NCBI GenBank assembly: GCA_012103535.1
Contig: WLWQ01000001.1
Coordinates: forward strand, 434,001-498,000
DNA: 64,000 nt
Direction of reading: 5' to 3'
Source: Pseudomonadales bacterium
GTDB taxonomy: Bacteria > Pseudomonadota > Gammaproteobacteria > Pseudomonadales > Pseudohongiellaceae
Below the pieces are notes generated by a model, which did not search any database, had not been told where the DNA came from, and was given only the letters and a program-made list of their open reading frames with translations. Position 1 is the first letter of the stretch. Each line of letters begins with the position of its first letter. Shown here in pieces: positions 48,351 through 57,963 of this stretch. The position numbers and the translations under genes were made by a program.

Positions 48351-49076
48351 TTACTTTCCATTAAATTCTGCATGCTCAGGCAGCTGCCAATCGATAGGCG
48401 TATTACCCTGCTTTACTAAATACTCATTCGCTTTTGAAAAATGCTTATTGCCAAAAAATCCTCTGCTGGCAGAGAGTGGTGAAGGATGCGGTGATTGCAA
48501 TACCAGGTGTTTTTCCCGATCGATCATGGCCCCTTTCTTTTGGGCATAACTTCCCCAGAGTAAAAACACCAATCCTTGCTTTTCCCGATTCAGTACATCG
48601 ACGATAGCATCGGTAAATTTCTCCCAACCTTTCCCCTGATGTGAGGCAGCTTTATGCGCTTCAACCGTTAACACCGCATTTAATAAAAGTACGCCCTGCT
48701 GAGCCCAATAAGTAAGACAACCATGGGCCGGTGGATTAATTTCCAAATCAGCCTTTAGCTCTTTATAGATATTGACTAGCGAAGGAGGAATATCGATACC
48801 AAGCTTTACAGAAAAACACAGTCCGTGAGCCTGACCTGATCCGTGATAGGGATCCTGGCCAAGTATAACTACCTTCGTTTTGTCGATGGCAGTGAAATCC
48901 AGAGCACTAAATATTTCGTTGCCAGGAGGATAAACGCGCTTGCCAGCCTGCTTTTGCTGCAATAAAAATTCTCTGAGCTGCACCATGTAGTCAGCCGAGA
49001 ACTCGTCGGCAAGTGCATGCTTCCAGGATTGTTCAAGCTTGATTTCTCGTGAATCCTTGGCTGCGGAATCAATCAC
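48351..49076 (-). CDS. ung: Uracil-DNA glycosylase
   Basis: Removes uracil from DNA to start base-excision repair. 241 residues. Water-activating motif [22 protein letters not shown], uracil-binding [17 protein letters not shown], and the DNA-intercalation loop [13 protein letters not shown] are complete. The frame continues upstream into lysS, but the GTG at 49076, whose sequence GTGATTGA overlaps the lysS stop by 8 bases, fits the length of E. coli Ung and suggests coupled translation. Operon prfB-lysS-ung. Confidence 0.95.
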   Translation of the reverse strand: MIDSAAKDSREIKLEQSWKHALADEFSADYMVQLREFLLQQKQAGKRVYPPGNEIFSALDFTAIDKTKVVILGQDPYHGSGQAHGLCFSVKLGIDIPPSLVNIYKELKADLEINPPAHGCLTYWAQQGVLLLNAVLTVEAHKAASHQGKGWEKFTDAIVDVLNREKQGLVFLLWGSYAQKKGAMIDREKHLVLQSPHPSPLSASRGFFGNKHFSKANEYLVKQGNTPIDWQLPEHAEFNGK

Positions 49077-50574
49077 TGTCGTGCTGCGGGCGCATGTGTG
49101 GAAAGAACAGTACGTCTTTGATAGAAGGCGCATCGGTAAAAAGCATGACTAACCTGTCAATACCAATTCCCTCACCTGCGGTAGGCGGCATCCCATATTC
49201 CAGTGCAGTGACGTAATCTTCATCGAAATGCATCGCTTCCTTATCGCCAGAATCTTTTTGCGCTACCTGATCTTTGAACCTTTCCGCCTGGTCTTCTGGA
49301 TCGTTTAATTCGGAAAAGCCATTGGCCAATTCTCTACCGCCAATTATCAGCTCAAATCTATCGGTAACTTCGGGGTGTCCTTCTTTACGTCTGGCTAATG
49401 GTGATACCTCGATTGGGTATTCAGTAATAAAGGTTGGCTGATCCAGCTGCCCTTCTACTTTTTGCTCGAAGATTTCCATCACAATCTTTCCTCGAGGCCA
49501 ATTGTCATCGAAATTCACTTCAAGCTTATTGGCAGTTCCTATTACTGCTTCATTAGTTGCTAAATCACTTGCTTGAACATTGCAGAATTGAACAATTGAT
49601 TCTTGCACAGTTAATCGCGCGAAAGGCTTGGAGAAATCATACTCCGTTCCCTGGTAAGTTATGGTTGTCGATCCAATCACTTCCATGGCAATGCGCCGGA
49701 ATAAATCTTCAGTTAAATCCATTAGGTCGTGGTAGCGAGCATAGGATTGATAAAACTCTAACATAGTGAATTCTGGATTATGTCGAGTTGAAAGCCCTTC
49801 GTTTCTAAAATTTCGATTTAACTCAAAAACTTTTTCGAATCCACCAACAATTAAACGCTTCAAAAAAAGTTCTGGCGCGACCCTCAGGTACATATCCTGA
49901 TCCAGCGCATTATGATGAGTGATGAAGGGTCTTGCGGTAGCTCCCCCCGGTATCACTTGCATCATTGGAGTTTCTACTTCCATAAAACCTAATTCTTCAA
50001 AGTAATACCGAATAAATTTGACAATGCGGGAGCGAACCTCAAAAATTGATCTCGATTCCTCGTTAACTATTAAATCAACGTAACGTTGCCGGTACCGCAT
50101 CTCGGTATCGGTTAGTCCTTTGTATTTGTCGGGAAGCGGTCGCAATGACTTCGCAAGCAGTTGAAAATCAGCGACACGGAGCGTCAATTCTCCCTGATTG
50201 GTTTTAAAAACCTGACCTTCAGCACCGATGATGTCGCCGAGATCCAGAGCCTTTAGCTCTGCTGCCTTATCTTCGGAGTAAGATTTATTATTCATATAAA
50301 GCTGGATCTGATGGGCGCCATCCTGAAGCACCACAAAAGGGCCACGCATACGAATAATTCTACCGGCAACGGAAGTCTGAACTGCCAGCTCCTCCAACTC
50401 GGGTTTTTCTTTGTCGGCATAGTCCCTGACTAAATCCCCAGCAGCAGACTTTCGCTCAAAATTATTGGGATAGGCTTCCCTTTGTTCGCGAATACTGGAG
50501 ATCTTCTCCCGCCGTTGCGCAATTAGCTTATTCTCATCTTCAAGATGCTCTTCGTTGCTCTGTTCGTCACTCAT
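49069..50574 (-). CDS. lysS: Lysyl-tRNA synthetase (class II)
   Basis: 501 residues. The N-terminal OB-fold anticodon domain spans about residues 65-170 ([26 protein letters not shown]). Class II motif 1 is in the [20 protein letters not shown] region, motif 2 is [21 protein letters not shown], and motif 3 is [19 protein letters not shown]. The ATG is at 50574, 8 bp after the prfB stop. The prfB-lysS order is common in gammaproteobacteria. Confidence 0.97.
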   Translation of the reverse strand: MSDEQSNEEHLEDENKLIAQRREKISSIREQREAYPNNFERKSAAGDLVRDYADKEKPELEELAVQTSVAGRIIRMRGPFVVLQDGAHQIQLYMNNKSYSEDKAAELKALDLGDIIGAEGQVFKTNQGELTLRVADFQLLAKSLRPLPDKYKGLTDTEMRYRQRYVDLIVNEESRSIFEVRSRIVKFIRYYFEELGFMEVETPMMQVIPGGATARPFITHHNALDQDMYLRVAPELFLKRLIVGGFEKVFELNRNFRNEGLSTRHNPEFTMLEFYQSYARYHDLMDLTEDLFRRIAMEVIGSTTITYQGTEYDFSKPFARLTVQESIVQFCNVQASDLATNEAVIGTANKLEVNFDDNWPRGKIVMEIFEQKVEGQLDQPTFITEYPIEVSPLARRKEGHPEVTDRFELIIGGRELANGFSELNDPEDQAERFKDQVAQKDSGDKEAMHFDEDYVTALEYGMPPTAGEGIGIDRLVMLFTDAPSIKDVLFFPHMRPQHDSD

Positions 50575-50582
50575 GTGATTGT

Positions 50583-51681
50583 TTACAGCCCCATTTTCAA
50601 ACTTGCTTCGATAAATTTATCCAAATCCCCATCCAGTACTGCACCTGTATTAGACACTTCGATATTTGTTCTCAAATCTTTAATGCGAGAAGAGTCCAAA
50701 ACATAAGATCGGATCTGGCTACCCCAACCTATATCGGCTTTAGCTTCTTCCACAGATTGTGCTTCTTCTTTTCTTTTTAGCTCTTCTAACTCATAGAGTT
50801 TTGCTTTGAGCTGCTTTATCGCTAGCTCTTTATTCTTATGCTGCGATCGTTGACTCTGACATTGCACGACCAGGCCAGATGGCTCATGGGTTAATCGTAC
50901 TGCCGAATCGGTTTTATTGACATGTTGACCGCCAGCCCCGCTCGATCGGTAAGTATCGATGCGCACATCCGACATGTCCAAATCAACTTCTATATCATCA
51001 TTTATTTCCGGAGAAACGAATACGGATGCAAAGGATGTGTGCCTGCGGTTTCCCGAATCGAATGGTGACTTTCGCACTAGCCGATGTACGCCAGTTTCAG
51101 TGCGCAACCAACCAAAAGCGAATTCTCCGCTAATTTGAATCGTGGCACTTTTAATGCCAGCCACGTCGCCACCGGACACTTCAACCAATTGGGTTGTAAA
51201 GCCTTTGTTCTCACCCCAGCGTAAATACATGCGCAGCAGCATTTCTGCCCAGTCCTGGGCTTCAGTCCCTCCAGAACCTGCCTGAATGTCTAAATAGGCA
51301 TTGTTTTCGTCCATCTGGCCGGAGAACATGCGACGGAATTCCAGCGTCTCAAGTCGCACGGTCAAACCATCGAGGTCTTTATTAGCTTCTTCAAATAGTT
51401 CTTCGTCGGATTCTTCGAGGGCAAGCCTCAGGATCTCTTCAACTTCATTGATACCAGAATAGAGTTTGTCGATGGTGTGCACTATAACTTTGAGGTTAGA
51501 TCGCTCTTTTCCCAATGCCTGAGTGTATTCCGGTTTTTCCCAAACTGCGGAGTCTCCTAACTCCAATTCCACTTCTGCCAATCGGTCCTTCTTTACTTCG
51601 TAGTCAAAGATACCCCCTGAGACTATCAGTACGACTACCTAGCTCCTTCAACTGACTCAATTGACTGTTAATTTCCAGCAT
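50583..51681 (-). CDS. prfB: Peptide chain release factor 2 (programmed +1 frameshift)
   Basis: Terminates translation at UGA and UAA. The ATG at 51681 opens 25 codons ending ...GYL, then an in-frame TGA (51606-51604). After a +1 shift reading resumes as GAC TAC at 51605 and continues 340 codons, giving 365 residues, exactly the E. coli length. The RF2 discriminator region is [13 protein letters not shown] and the peptidyl-hydrolysis GGQ is in [20 protein letters not shown]2 autoregulates: low RF2 lets the ribosome pause at UGA and shift frame. It is the first gene of prfB-lysS-ung. Confidence 0.97.
51603..51618 (-). promoter_or_regulatory. prfB programmed frameshift site
   Basis: Minus strand AGGGGGTATCTTTGAC: an internal Shine-Dalgarno AGGGGG three bases before the CTT slippery codon, then the TGA stop and C in the poor stop context. 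It is identical to the E. coli prfB recoding site as I know it. The downstream reading frame is in register only after a +1 shift. Confidence 0.95.
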
Positions 51682-51930
51682 TAAACTACCTACTACCTGG
51701 CTCGAGAAAATGCGCATTTTACCCTAACAGCACTGCAATGCCAGTGCATACATGACGGTCACCAAGTCGTGCGCCACAATCTCCATGGTTTTTAACAGCT
51801 ATTTCTTCTAAACAAGGCCTTTTTCACAATGCAGTGGTCTAAAGCGCGATCCCCGTAAAAACCTATTCGGGACTATAATTTTATAAAATAATTATTAATC
51901 ATAAGCAGAAGCACCTCTCTAGTTACTCAG

Positions 51931-52557
51931 ATGGATCTAAGTAAAGAAGAAACCAAGGTCACTTTGGAAGCTCTAGGCCAGCGCTATAAAAACTTGCGCA
52001 CACGGCCACAACGCGCGTCAAATTCTTCCAGTGAACGCGCCGATTACGAATCCACGATCAAATTGATTAATATTACGATCAAGAAGATCCTTGCTTACAA
52101 AGAAGAACAATTTCCTGAAGAAGAACTGGAGTCGGTTGAAGAAATCGAAAATCCGGAATCCGATGAAAATCAGCGAGATTACTCCGAGTTCCGATTGCTA
52201 TTGGTGGACGACGATGTCGGCGACCGCGGCAAAGTTCGTTCGGTCTTGAAGGAGCAGGGGTTCGAAATTTTTGACGAAGCTGATGATGGTCACAACGCCA
52301 TTGCTCAGATAAAGGAAAAAGCCAAACCCTATGACTTGGTGTTATGCGATCTGAATATGCCGACAATCTCCGGATTAGACGTATTGAAGCTCGTTCGCCA
52401 GGAAGAAAAATTCTCCAGCATGCCTTTCATAATGCTGAGCAAGAAAGGCAACAAAAAACAGTTTGAAGAGGCGGTACAGGCAGGCGTTAATGGCTACATC
52501 GTCAAACCCATAACCGCTGAAAATTTACTGCCAAAGATTGACTTGTTGCTGCAATAG
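51931..52557 (+). CDS. Orphan response-regulator receiver protein
   Basis: 208 residues. The C-terminal two thirds (86-208) is a CheY-like receiver with the full active site: acidic pair Asp93-95 (LVDDD), phosphoacceptor Asp140 (LCDLNMP), Ser170 (IMLSKKG) and Lys192 (YIVKP). The first 85 residues are charged, Glu-rich and predicted helical (EEELESVEEIENPESDEN), unlike known output domains. No histidine kinase is nearby. It probably signals by protein contact. A TATAAT at 51874-51879 may be its -10. Confidence 0.88.
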   Translation: MDLSKEETKVTLEALGQRYKNLRTRPQRASNSSSERADYESTIKLINITIKKILAYKEEQFPEEELESVEEIENPESDENQRDYSEFRLLLVDDDVGDRGKVRSVLKEQGFEIFDEADDGHNAIAQIKEKAKPYDLVLCDLNMPTISGLDVLKLVRQEEKFSSMPFIMLSKKGNKKQFEEAVQAGVNGYIVKPITAENLLPKIDLLLQ

Positions 52558-52643
52558 TTATTCGAAGTACCGCTAGTTCCCCCGCAATTGCGTCCTGACA
52601 TTTACAAATGCATGATAGGCGCTTTGCTGCAAATCATGCCTAA

Positions 52644-54638
52644 ATGAAATTAAGCCACCCACGATTGTCCTGGCTGGATTCAGGACATCCCTATTCGGAG
52701 GATTATGCTGACATTTATTTTTCAGCTGACGATCCCATGGCGGAAAGCCAGCATGTTTTTCTCAATGGCACGCATTTACGCGAGCGACTCAAAGTCCATA
52801 AGGAAAAAGTCTTTACTGTGGGGGAAATTGGCTTTGGCAGTGGTCTAAATTTTCTGCAAACCTGGAAGCTGTGGCGAGAGCTCAACTCAAATAATACTAC
52901 ATTGCACTACATCGCTTTCGAAAAGCACCTTCTACACAAAGATGACTTGCAGCACATCTTCAAACTATGGCCTGATTTATCTGAGTCCAGTGAACGATTG
53001 TTGGCTCAATTTCCTGTCGCAAGCAGTGGCTGCCATCGTTTGATTCTGGAAAATGGCTTAATACTGGACTTGCACTTCGGCGAAGCGCTGGATCGTTTAA
53101 GCAAACTGGATAAACGCAGCGGCATCAACAGCTGGTTCCTGGATGGCTTCGCGCCGAAAAACAATGTAGATCTGTGGCAACCAGCATTGCTGACTGAAAT
53201 CGCCCGGCTTAGCAATATAGGAACTACTCTAGCGAGCTACAGTGTCGCTGGTGATTTTCGTCGTGGATTAGAGTCTCTGGGATTCATGACCGAAAAACTC
53301 GAGGGATTTGGCAGTAAACGACACATGTTGAGCGCAGTTTTCAAAACCCCTATTCCAACTCATAAGAATCCTGAAAATGACTCACAGCAGGCCTGGAACC
53401 GGCTTCCAGGCAGTGAATTGCAGAACAACAATCCTAGTATCGCTATTATCGGTGCAGGTCTGGCTGGCTGCAGCCTGGCCTATAGTCTTTCTCTGCGAGG
53501 TCTGAAATCCACCTTGATTGAGTCAGGCAGCACGATAGCCGCTGGCGCTTCCGCCATTCCTCAATTCGCGCTGCGACCTCGTTTGTTTCAAACGCATTCA
53601 GCCCTCGCCGAGTTTTATTTACAAAGCTATCTATTTTCAATTCGACAATTGAATGAATTGAGCCAACGGCTGGAATTGCAATGGCACTCATGCGGAGTAT
53701 TGCAACTACAGGAAGCACTGAATAAAAAGTCAGCGCTTAATTTCGATCGAATTGAAGAACTTTATTCTTCATCGATTGTTGAGTGTATTGAGGCAGCTCC
53801 TGTGCATCCGCTTCTTGACAGGCGCATTGATTCTGCTTTGTATTTTCCTGATGGCGGTTGGATCAATCCAGAACACTTATGCACTATTTGTCTGGAAGCT
53901 AGCGGTGCAAAAGTTCGCGTGAATACCGAAATAGTCACATTGAAACGCAGAGATGAAAAATGGATTGTTCAGGAGAAAAACGGCGAAGACAATCAATTTG
54001 ACTACGTGTTACTTGCAAACAGCGACGGAATATCGAATTTTGAACAAACGCAAAATTTGCCTCTCGAAATTAGTGCCGGGCAAGTGTCTGTATTTGCTTC
54101 TGCAGGTTCAATCATGAATATTGATAAAGTTATCTGTGGCGATCGATCTCTGTTCCCTGCGGCGGAAACTAATCCCGGAGGACATCTGATTGCTGCCAGT
54201 TACAGACGGAATTCAGATTTACAGCTACTTAAGCAAGACGATGAGCAAAATGTAAATGCGGTGCAAGAACTCTTGAATGAAGAACATCAACTGAGTAAGG
54301 AATTACTTTCATCCCAGGTAGCGCTTCGAACAAATACCGTCGACAAATCACCCTTAGTCGGTCAACTTCCAAATCTACCTGTTATTAGGGAGCGCTATGC
54401 TGAGCTGAGCTCAAATGCCAAAATGACATTCGATCCCGATAACACTTACGGTAACTATTTTCCTGGACTGTACATATCAGCCGCCCATGGCTCCAATGGT
54501 CTCGCAACTTCTCTATTAAGCGCGGAAATTGTCGCAAGTTTACTTTGCAATGAGCAATTGCCAGTGACTGCAGAAATATTGGATGAATTAAATCCGGTAA
54601 GGTTTGCTATACGGGACTTGAAGAGACAGATCGATTAG
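52644..54638 (+). CDS. mnmC: Bifunctional tRNA mnm5s2U biosynthesis protein MnmC
   Basis: Final two steps of mnm5s2U34 synthesis in tRNA. 664 residues. The N-terminal methyltransferase domain (MnmC2, about 1-240) has EIGFGSGLNFLQTWKL as the SAM motif and WFLDGFAPKNNVDLW. The C-terminal FAD oxidoreductase (MnmC1, from about 262) has IAIIGAGLAGCSLAYSLSLRG, SAIPQFALRPRLF, and the terminal HGSNGLATSLLSAEIVASL. A 7-bp inverted repeat (GCATGAT/ATCATGC, 52610-52639) ends four bases before the ATG, and no normal ribosome-binding site is visible. The stop overlaps apeB by 4 bp. Confidence 0.96.
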   Translation: MKLSHPRLSWLDSGHPYSEDYADIYFSADDPMAESQHVFLNGTHLRERLKVHKEKVFTVGEIGFGSGLNFLQTWKLWRELNSNNTTLHYIAFEKHLLHKDDLQHIFKLWPDLSESSERLLAQFPVASSGCHRLILENGLILDLHFGEALDRLSKLDKRSGINSWFLDGFAPKNNVDLWQPALLTEIARLSNIGTTLASYSVAGDFRRGLESLGFMTEKLEGFGSKRHMLSAVFKTPIPTHKNPENDSQQAWNRLPGSELQNNNPSIAIIGAGLAGCSLAYSLSLRGLKSTLIESGSTIAAGASAIPQFALRPRLFQTHSALAEFYLQSYLFSIRQLNELSQRLELQWHSCGVLQLQEALNKKSALNFDRIEELYSSSIVECIEAAPVHPLLDRRIDSALYFPDGGWINPEHLCTICLEASGAKVRVNTEIVTLKRRDEKWIVQEKNGEDNQFDYVLLANSDGISNFEQTQNLPLEISAGQVSVFASAGSIMNIDKVICGDRSLFPAAETNPGGHLIAASYRRNSDLQLLKQDDEQNVNAVQELLNEEHQLSKELLSSQVALRTNTVDKSPLVGQLPNLPVIRERYAELSSNAKMTFDPDNTYGNYFPGLYISAAHGSNGLATSLLSAEIVASLLCNEQLPVTAEILDELNPVRFAIRDLKRQID

Positions 54639-55929
54639 CGGTTATAAAAAGCCGTTACTACTTTTGTCAGTTTCTCTGCGTCTTTAGCGCCAACCAATTC
54701 TCGAATCGAATGCATGCCAAAGCTGGCAATTCCTATGTCGACGGTTTTTATACCTAGCTCAGCGGCAGTTATTGGTCCGATAGTTGATCCACATGCCATA
54801 TCGCTGCGCATGACGAATGACTGGTAAGGGATTTTGCACTTATTACACACCGATTTAAAAAGGGCGATCGATTGACTGTTGCTTGCATAACGTTGATTCG
54901 CGTTAATTTTTATAACCGGTCCGGCATTTAGTTGTGGTGAATGCTTGTCGTCATGTTTATCAGCATAATTCGGATGGATACCGTGGGCATTGTCGATGGA
55001 CCACAGATCTGAATTATGAATTGTTCTCTCCATAGCATCAGCGGCTGTTGCTGACTGCTGAACAATTCTTTCCAGTACTGATTTGAGAAAGGGACCTTGA
55101 GCGCCTGAGGTCGAGGCACTACCAACTTCTTCATGATCGTTGCAAACAACCACGCTGGTAAATTTAGAATTACTCTTTATTAGCGCCTTGCTGGCCAGAA
55201 AGCAGCTCAGCAGATTATCTAGTCGAGCTGATGCGATAAAATCTTGATTGAGTCCAACCAGGTTAGGTGCCTGAGTGTCGTATAGAAACAACTCATGGGA
55301 CAGTATCGAATTAGCATTGCGATTGCTTGCTTACGCAAAGTCTTTAAAAGTAAATCATCAAAACTGAATTTGGATTTTTCACCCAATTGCATGAGAATCG
55401 GCGGTAACTCTTTCTGTCTATTTATCTTATGCCCTTCATTAGCCGTTCGATCTAAATGAATAGCTAGGCTTGGAATAAATCCAACCGGATCTTCAAAGTC
55501 GACTAAGCTGGATTTGAGCTCTCCTTTCTTAGTTTGAAAATCCACCCTACCGGCAATTGAGAGATCGCGATCAAACCAGGGATGCAATAAGGCACCACCG
55601 TAGACTTCAACACCAAGCTGCAAGTATTGCTGTTTTCGTATCTCAGGAGTCGGTTTGATTTTTAAACAAGGACTGTCGGTGTGGGCGCCAGTAATTCTTA
55701 AGCCATTCGCAACTGGATCCCCTTGCCCAGTCTTAAAAGCGATTAGCGCAGAATCGTTGCGAGTTACGAAATAACTAGCTTTCTCTTCCAGATCCCAATG
55801 CTCACTCTCATCCAATTGCACAAAACCATTGTCTTTGAGATTTTGCGCTAGATTGGCAACTGCGTGAAATGGGGTTGGTGATTGCTGCAAAAACTGCAGC
55901 AATTCACCGTTAAAAGAGGAGCCGCTCAT
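54635..55929 (-). pseudogene. apeB: M18-family aspartyl aminopeptidase, split by a frameshift
   Basis: Dodecameric zinc aminopeptidase family of about 430 residues. The first part (55929 down to about 55310) carries AHTDSPCLKIKP, YGGALLHPWFDRDLSIAGR and a region through SFDDLLLKTLRKQ. The rest is in the -1 frame, from NSILSHELFLYDTQAPNLVG to the stop at 54635, with RLDNLLSC, CNDHEEVGSAS, HGIHPNYADKH and MACGSTIGPITAAELG. A single base correction between about 55300 and 55330 would give 431 residues, the family length. As written, metal ligands are divided between two fragments, so neither should be active. It could be a real pseudogene or a sequencing/assembly error. Confidence 0.85.
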
Positions 55930-55946
55930 CAGTTGTTACTTCAGAG

Positions 55947-56645
55947 CTAGTTAATTTCCAATAGCTCTACTTCAAAAATCAAAGCAGAATTTGGAGGAAT
56001 GGCAGGAGTTGGTGACGATTCGCCGTAAGCCATATCTGGATGAATGTATAGGCGCCATTTATCACCCACTGTCATCAATTGCAGCGCTTCGGTCCAGCCA
56101 GCAATCACTTGTGAAACACCGAACAACGCGGGTTCACCCCGCTCTACTGAGCTATCAAATACACTGCCGTCTGTCAGCGTGCCGTGATAGTGCGCTAACG
56201 CTGAGTTATTCGGTGTTGGCGAGACATCACCGGAACCTGATGTCATGATTTCGTACTGCAAACCTGACTCCAGAACAACCACACCATCTCTCTGGGCATT
56301 GTCTGCCAGAAAGGCTTCACTAGCGGCAAGGGTTTCAACTAGCGCCGCTTGAGCAGCGTCCTGCTGGCGTTGCATATAGGCTTGCAGCGCCGCCATCATT
56401 TCTGCTTGTTCTAATTTAGGTTCACCGGAAATTGCATCCAACATTCCCGCTACAAAAGCGTTGAGATCGATGCCAGCTACAATCTGCTGCGCTACTAAAT
56501 TCTGACCAATATTTGCGCCAATAGAATAGGCAATTTTGTTTTCCTCATTCTCCAGGTCAATGTCTCCCTGGGCGAATAGCGGCGAACTTAGGGCCAACAG
56601 CAATGTAGCAATAAGTATCTGACCACCTGCTTTAATTGTTTTCAT
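55947..56645 (-). CDS. FKBP-type peptidyl-prolyl isomerase, exported
   Basis: 232 residues from ATG 56645, which has AAGGA seven bases upstream; the TTG five codons earlier is less likely. Signal peptide MKTIKAGGQILIATLLLALSSPLFAQ. An N-terminal dimerisation-type helical domain (KIAYSIGANIGQNL, then a long helix AALQAYMQRQQDAAQAALVE) precedes the FKBP domain (LAHYHGTLTDGSVFDSSVERGEPALF, VIAGWTEALQLMTVGDKWRLYIHPDMAYGE, IPPNSALIFEVELLEI). The layout matches FkpA/Mip-like periplasmic chaperone-isomerases. It lies 17 bp upstream of apeB. Confidence 0.93.
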   Translation of the reverse strand: MKTIKAGGQILIATLLLALSSPLFAQGDIDLENEENKIAYSIGANIGQNLVAQQIVAGIDLNAFVAGMLDAISGEPKLEQAEMMAALQAYMQRQQDAAQAALVETLAASEAFLADNAQRDGVVVLESGLQYEIMTSGSGDVSPTPNNSALAHYHGTLTDGSVFDSSVERGEPALFGVSQVIAGWTEALQLMTVGDKWRLYIHPDMAYGESSPTPAIPPNSALIFEVELLEIN

Positions 56646-56827
56646 ACCAATTTCCTTCAATTCATTGGAAAATCACCAGAGTAAACCCTCATTTATTCTG
56701 GCTTTTCACGAGGCAACGAGTTGCGCATACTAACTGGGAAATCGGCCAATTACCAGCGGAGCAAAGTGGGATTTTGACGGTCTAAACTCTGGAAAAACAA
56801 CTATTTAAGTGACAATACTTATCGACT

Positions 56828-57340
56828 ATGCAAGCTAGCAAACTGAGTGTCTTATTCCCTTTTTTAGTCTCATTTTTGAGCTCCTGCTCCAATGAGTTTG
56901 TAGTCTCAATAAATGAGCAAGCTGTTTATGATCCTGAAGGTAGATTGCTTGCGGGAGAAGTGGCGGATGCGGATCTGCAAGGATGTATCAATTTAGCTTT
57001 GCAGCAGCAAAATATTTCAAGCAGTGTCGAATTGACAGTGCTTTCCTGCGCAAACTCAGAAATCAGCGACTTAAACAACATTGGCCAATTAGTTAGTCTG
57101 CGATTTTTAGATTTAGGTAACAACAATATTTCCAATATAACGCCACTGGAAGACTTGCCAGTATTAAGTGGAATCAATTTGGTAAATAATCAAATTACCG
57201 ATATCGGGCCATTGTTTAACATGCCCGGCTTGAGTTCGGTTAACTTGGCAGGGAACAACAGAATCTCCTGCGATGAACTCGAAGCATTACAGGAAAGAAT
57301 CGGCAGCAACTTAACGCCACCGGTTAGCTGCAACGATTAA
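56828..57340 (+). CDS. Leucine-rich-repeat lipoprotein
   Basis: 170 residues. Signal peptide with lipobox LSSC, so Cys20 is the likely lipidated residue. About residues 75-145 hold three internalin-like LRR units of roughly 22 residues (LRFLDLGNNNISNITPLEDL, LSGINLVNNQITDIGPLFNM, LSSVNLAGNNRISC). Cys near the ends (CINLAL, LSCANSE, SCDELEAL, VSCND) may form disulfides. It is probably a small surface or periplasmic adhesion or scaffold protein; the role is unknown. The stop overlaps miaE by 4 bp (TTAA). Confidence 0.8.
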   Translation: MQASKLSVLFPFLVSFLSSCSNEFVVSINEQAVYDPEGRLLAGEVADADLQGCINLALQQQNISSSVELTVLSCANSEISDLNNIGQLVSLRFLDLGNNNISNITPLEDLPVLSGINLVNNQITDIGPLFNMPGLSSVNLAGNNRISCDELEALQERIGSNLTPPVSCND

Positions 57341-57936
57341 GGACTGCTAGGAATACCACTATGAAAACGAAAGTTCTCATCAGGAGAACTAATTAGTCGA
57401 TTTTCCACCTGGCGAAACTCTTCAATTCTTGCGCTAATGTCTTGATCAGCATAAAGCCGCGCAAGCTCCAAATAATCCTCAAAATGACGCGCCTCGGATT
57501 TAAGCAGGCTTTTATAGAATTTTGCTAATTCTTCATCCAGATGCGGCCCAATTTTCGCAAAGCGCTCACAAGATCTGGCTTCGATGAAAGCGCCTGCTAT
57601 CAAGGTATCAATCAATCGTTGTTGTTCGTCACCGTTAAACAGGGCACGTAAGCCAGCAGCATAACGTGAAGGACCAAGCCTGATGTACTTGATATGTCGC
57701 GCTGCCATGATTTCCACGACTTGCTGAAAATGCAGCAGCTCTTCCCTGGCTAGTTGCGACATCTTGGTTAACAACTCTGGTCGCGTGGTGTAGCGGTACA
57801 TTAGATTCATGGCAGTGGCAGCTGCTTTCTTTTCACAATTAGCGTGATCGATAAGCAGATGATCCTGCTTATTTTTTGCAGCAGCAATCCAGGCTGAAGG
57901 AGTTTCGCAAGAAAGAAATTCTAGAATTGAACTCAT
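57337..57936 (-). CDS. miaE: tRNA-(ms2io6A37) hydroxylase
   Basis: Diiron monooxygenase that hydroxylates ms2i6A37 in tRNA, an oxygen-dependent modification. 199 residues. Ferritin-like diiron motifs are visible: LAREELLHFQQVVEIM (ExxH), IEARSCERFAKIGPHL, and LKSEARHFEDYLELA (ExxH). The N-terminus LSCETPSAWIAAAKNKQDHLLIDHANCEKKAAATAMNL contains the first Glu ligand. It lies after rmuC on the same strand, with 27 bp between. Confidence 0.94.
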   Translation of the reverse strand: MSSILEFLSCETPSAWIAAAKNKQDHLLIDHANCEKKAAATAMNLMYRYTTRPELLTKMSQLAREELLHFQQVVEIMAARHIKYIRLGPSRYAAGLRALFNGDEQQRLIDTLIAGAFIEARSCERFAKIGPHLDEELAKFYKSLLKSEARHFEDYLELARLYADQDISARIEEFRQVENRLISSPDENFRFHSGIPSSP

Positions 57937-57963
57937 GGCTTATTACAGACCAGCTTCCTTAAG

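Noticed and set aside
55342..55348. TTTAAAG heptamer in apeB, an in-register slippery sequence for -1 frameshifting
   Set aside because: A -1 shift there meets TAA (55333-55331) after three codons, so it cannot join the two apeB halves. The needed shift lies downstream, where no slippery sequence is seen.
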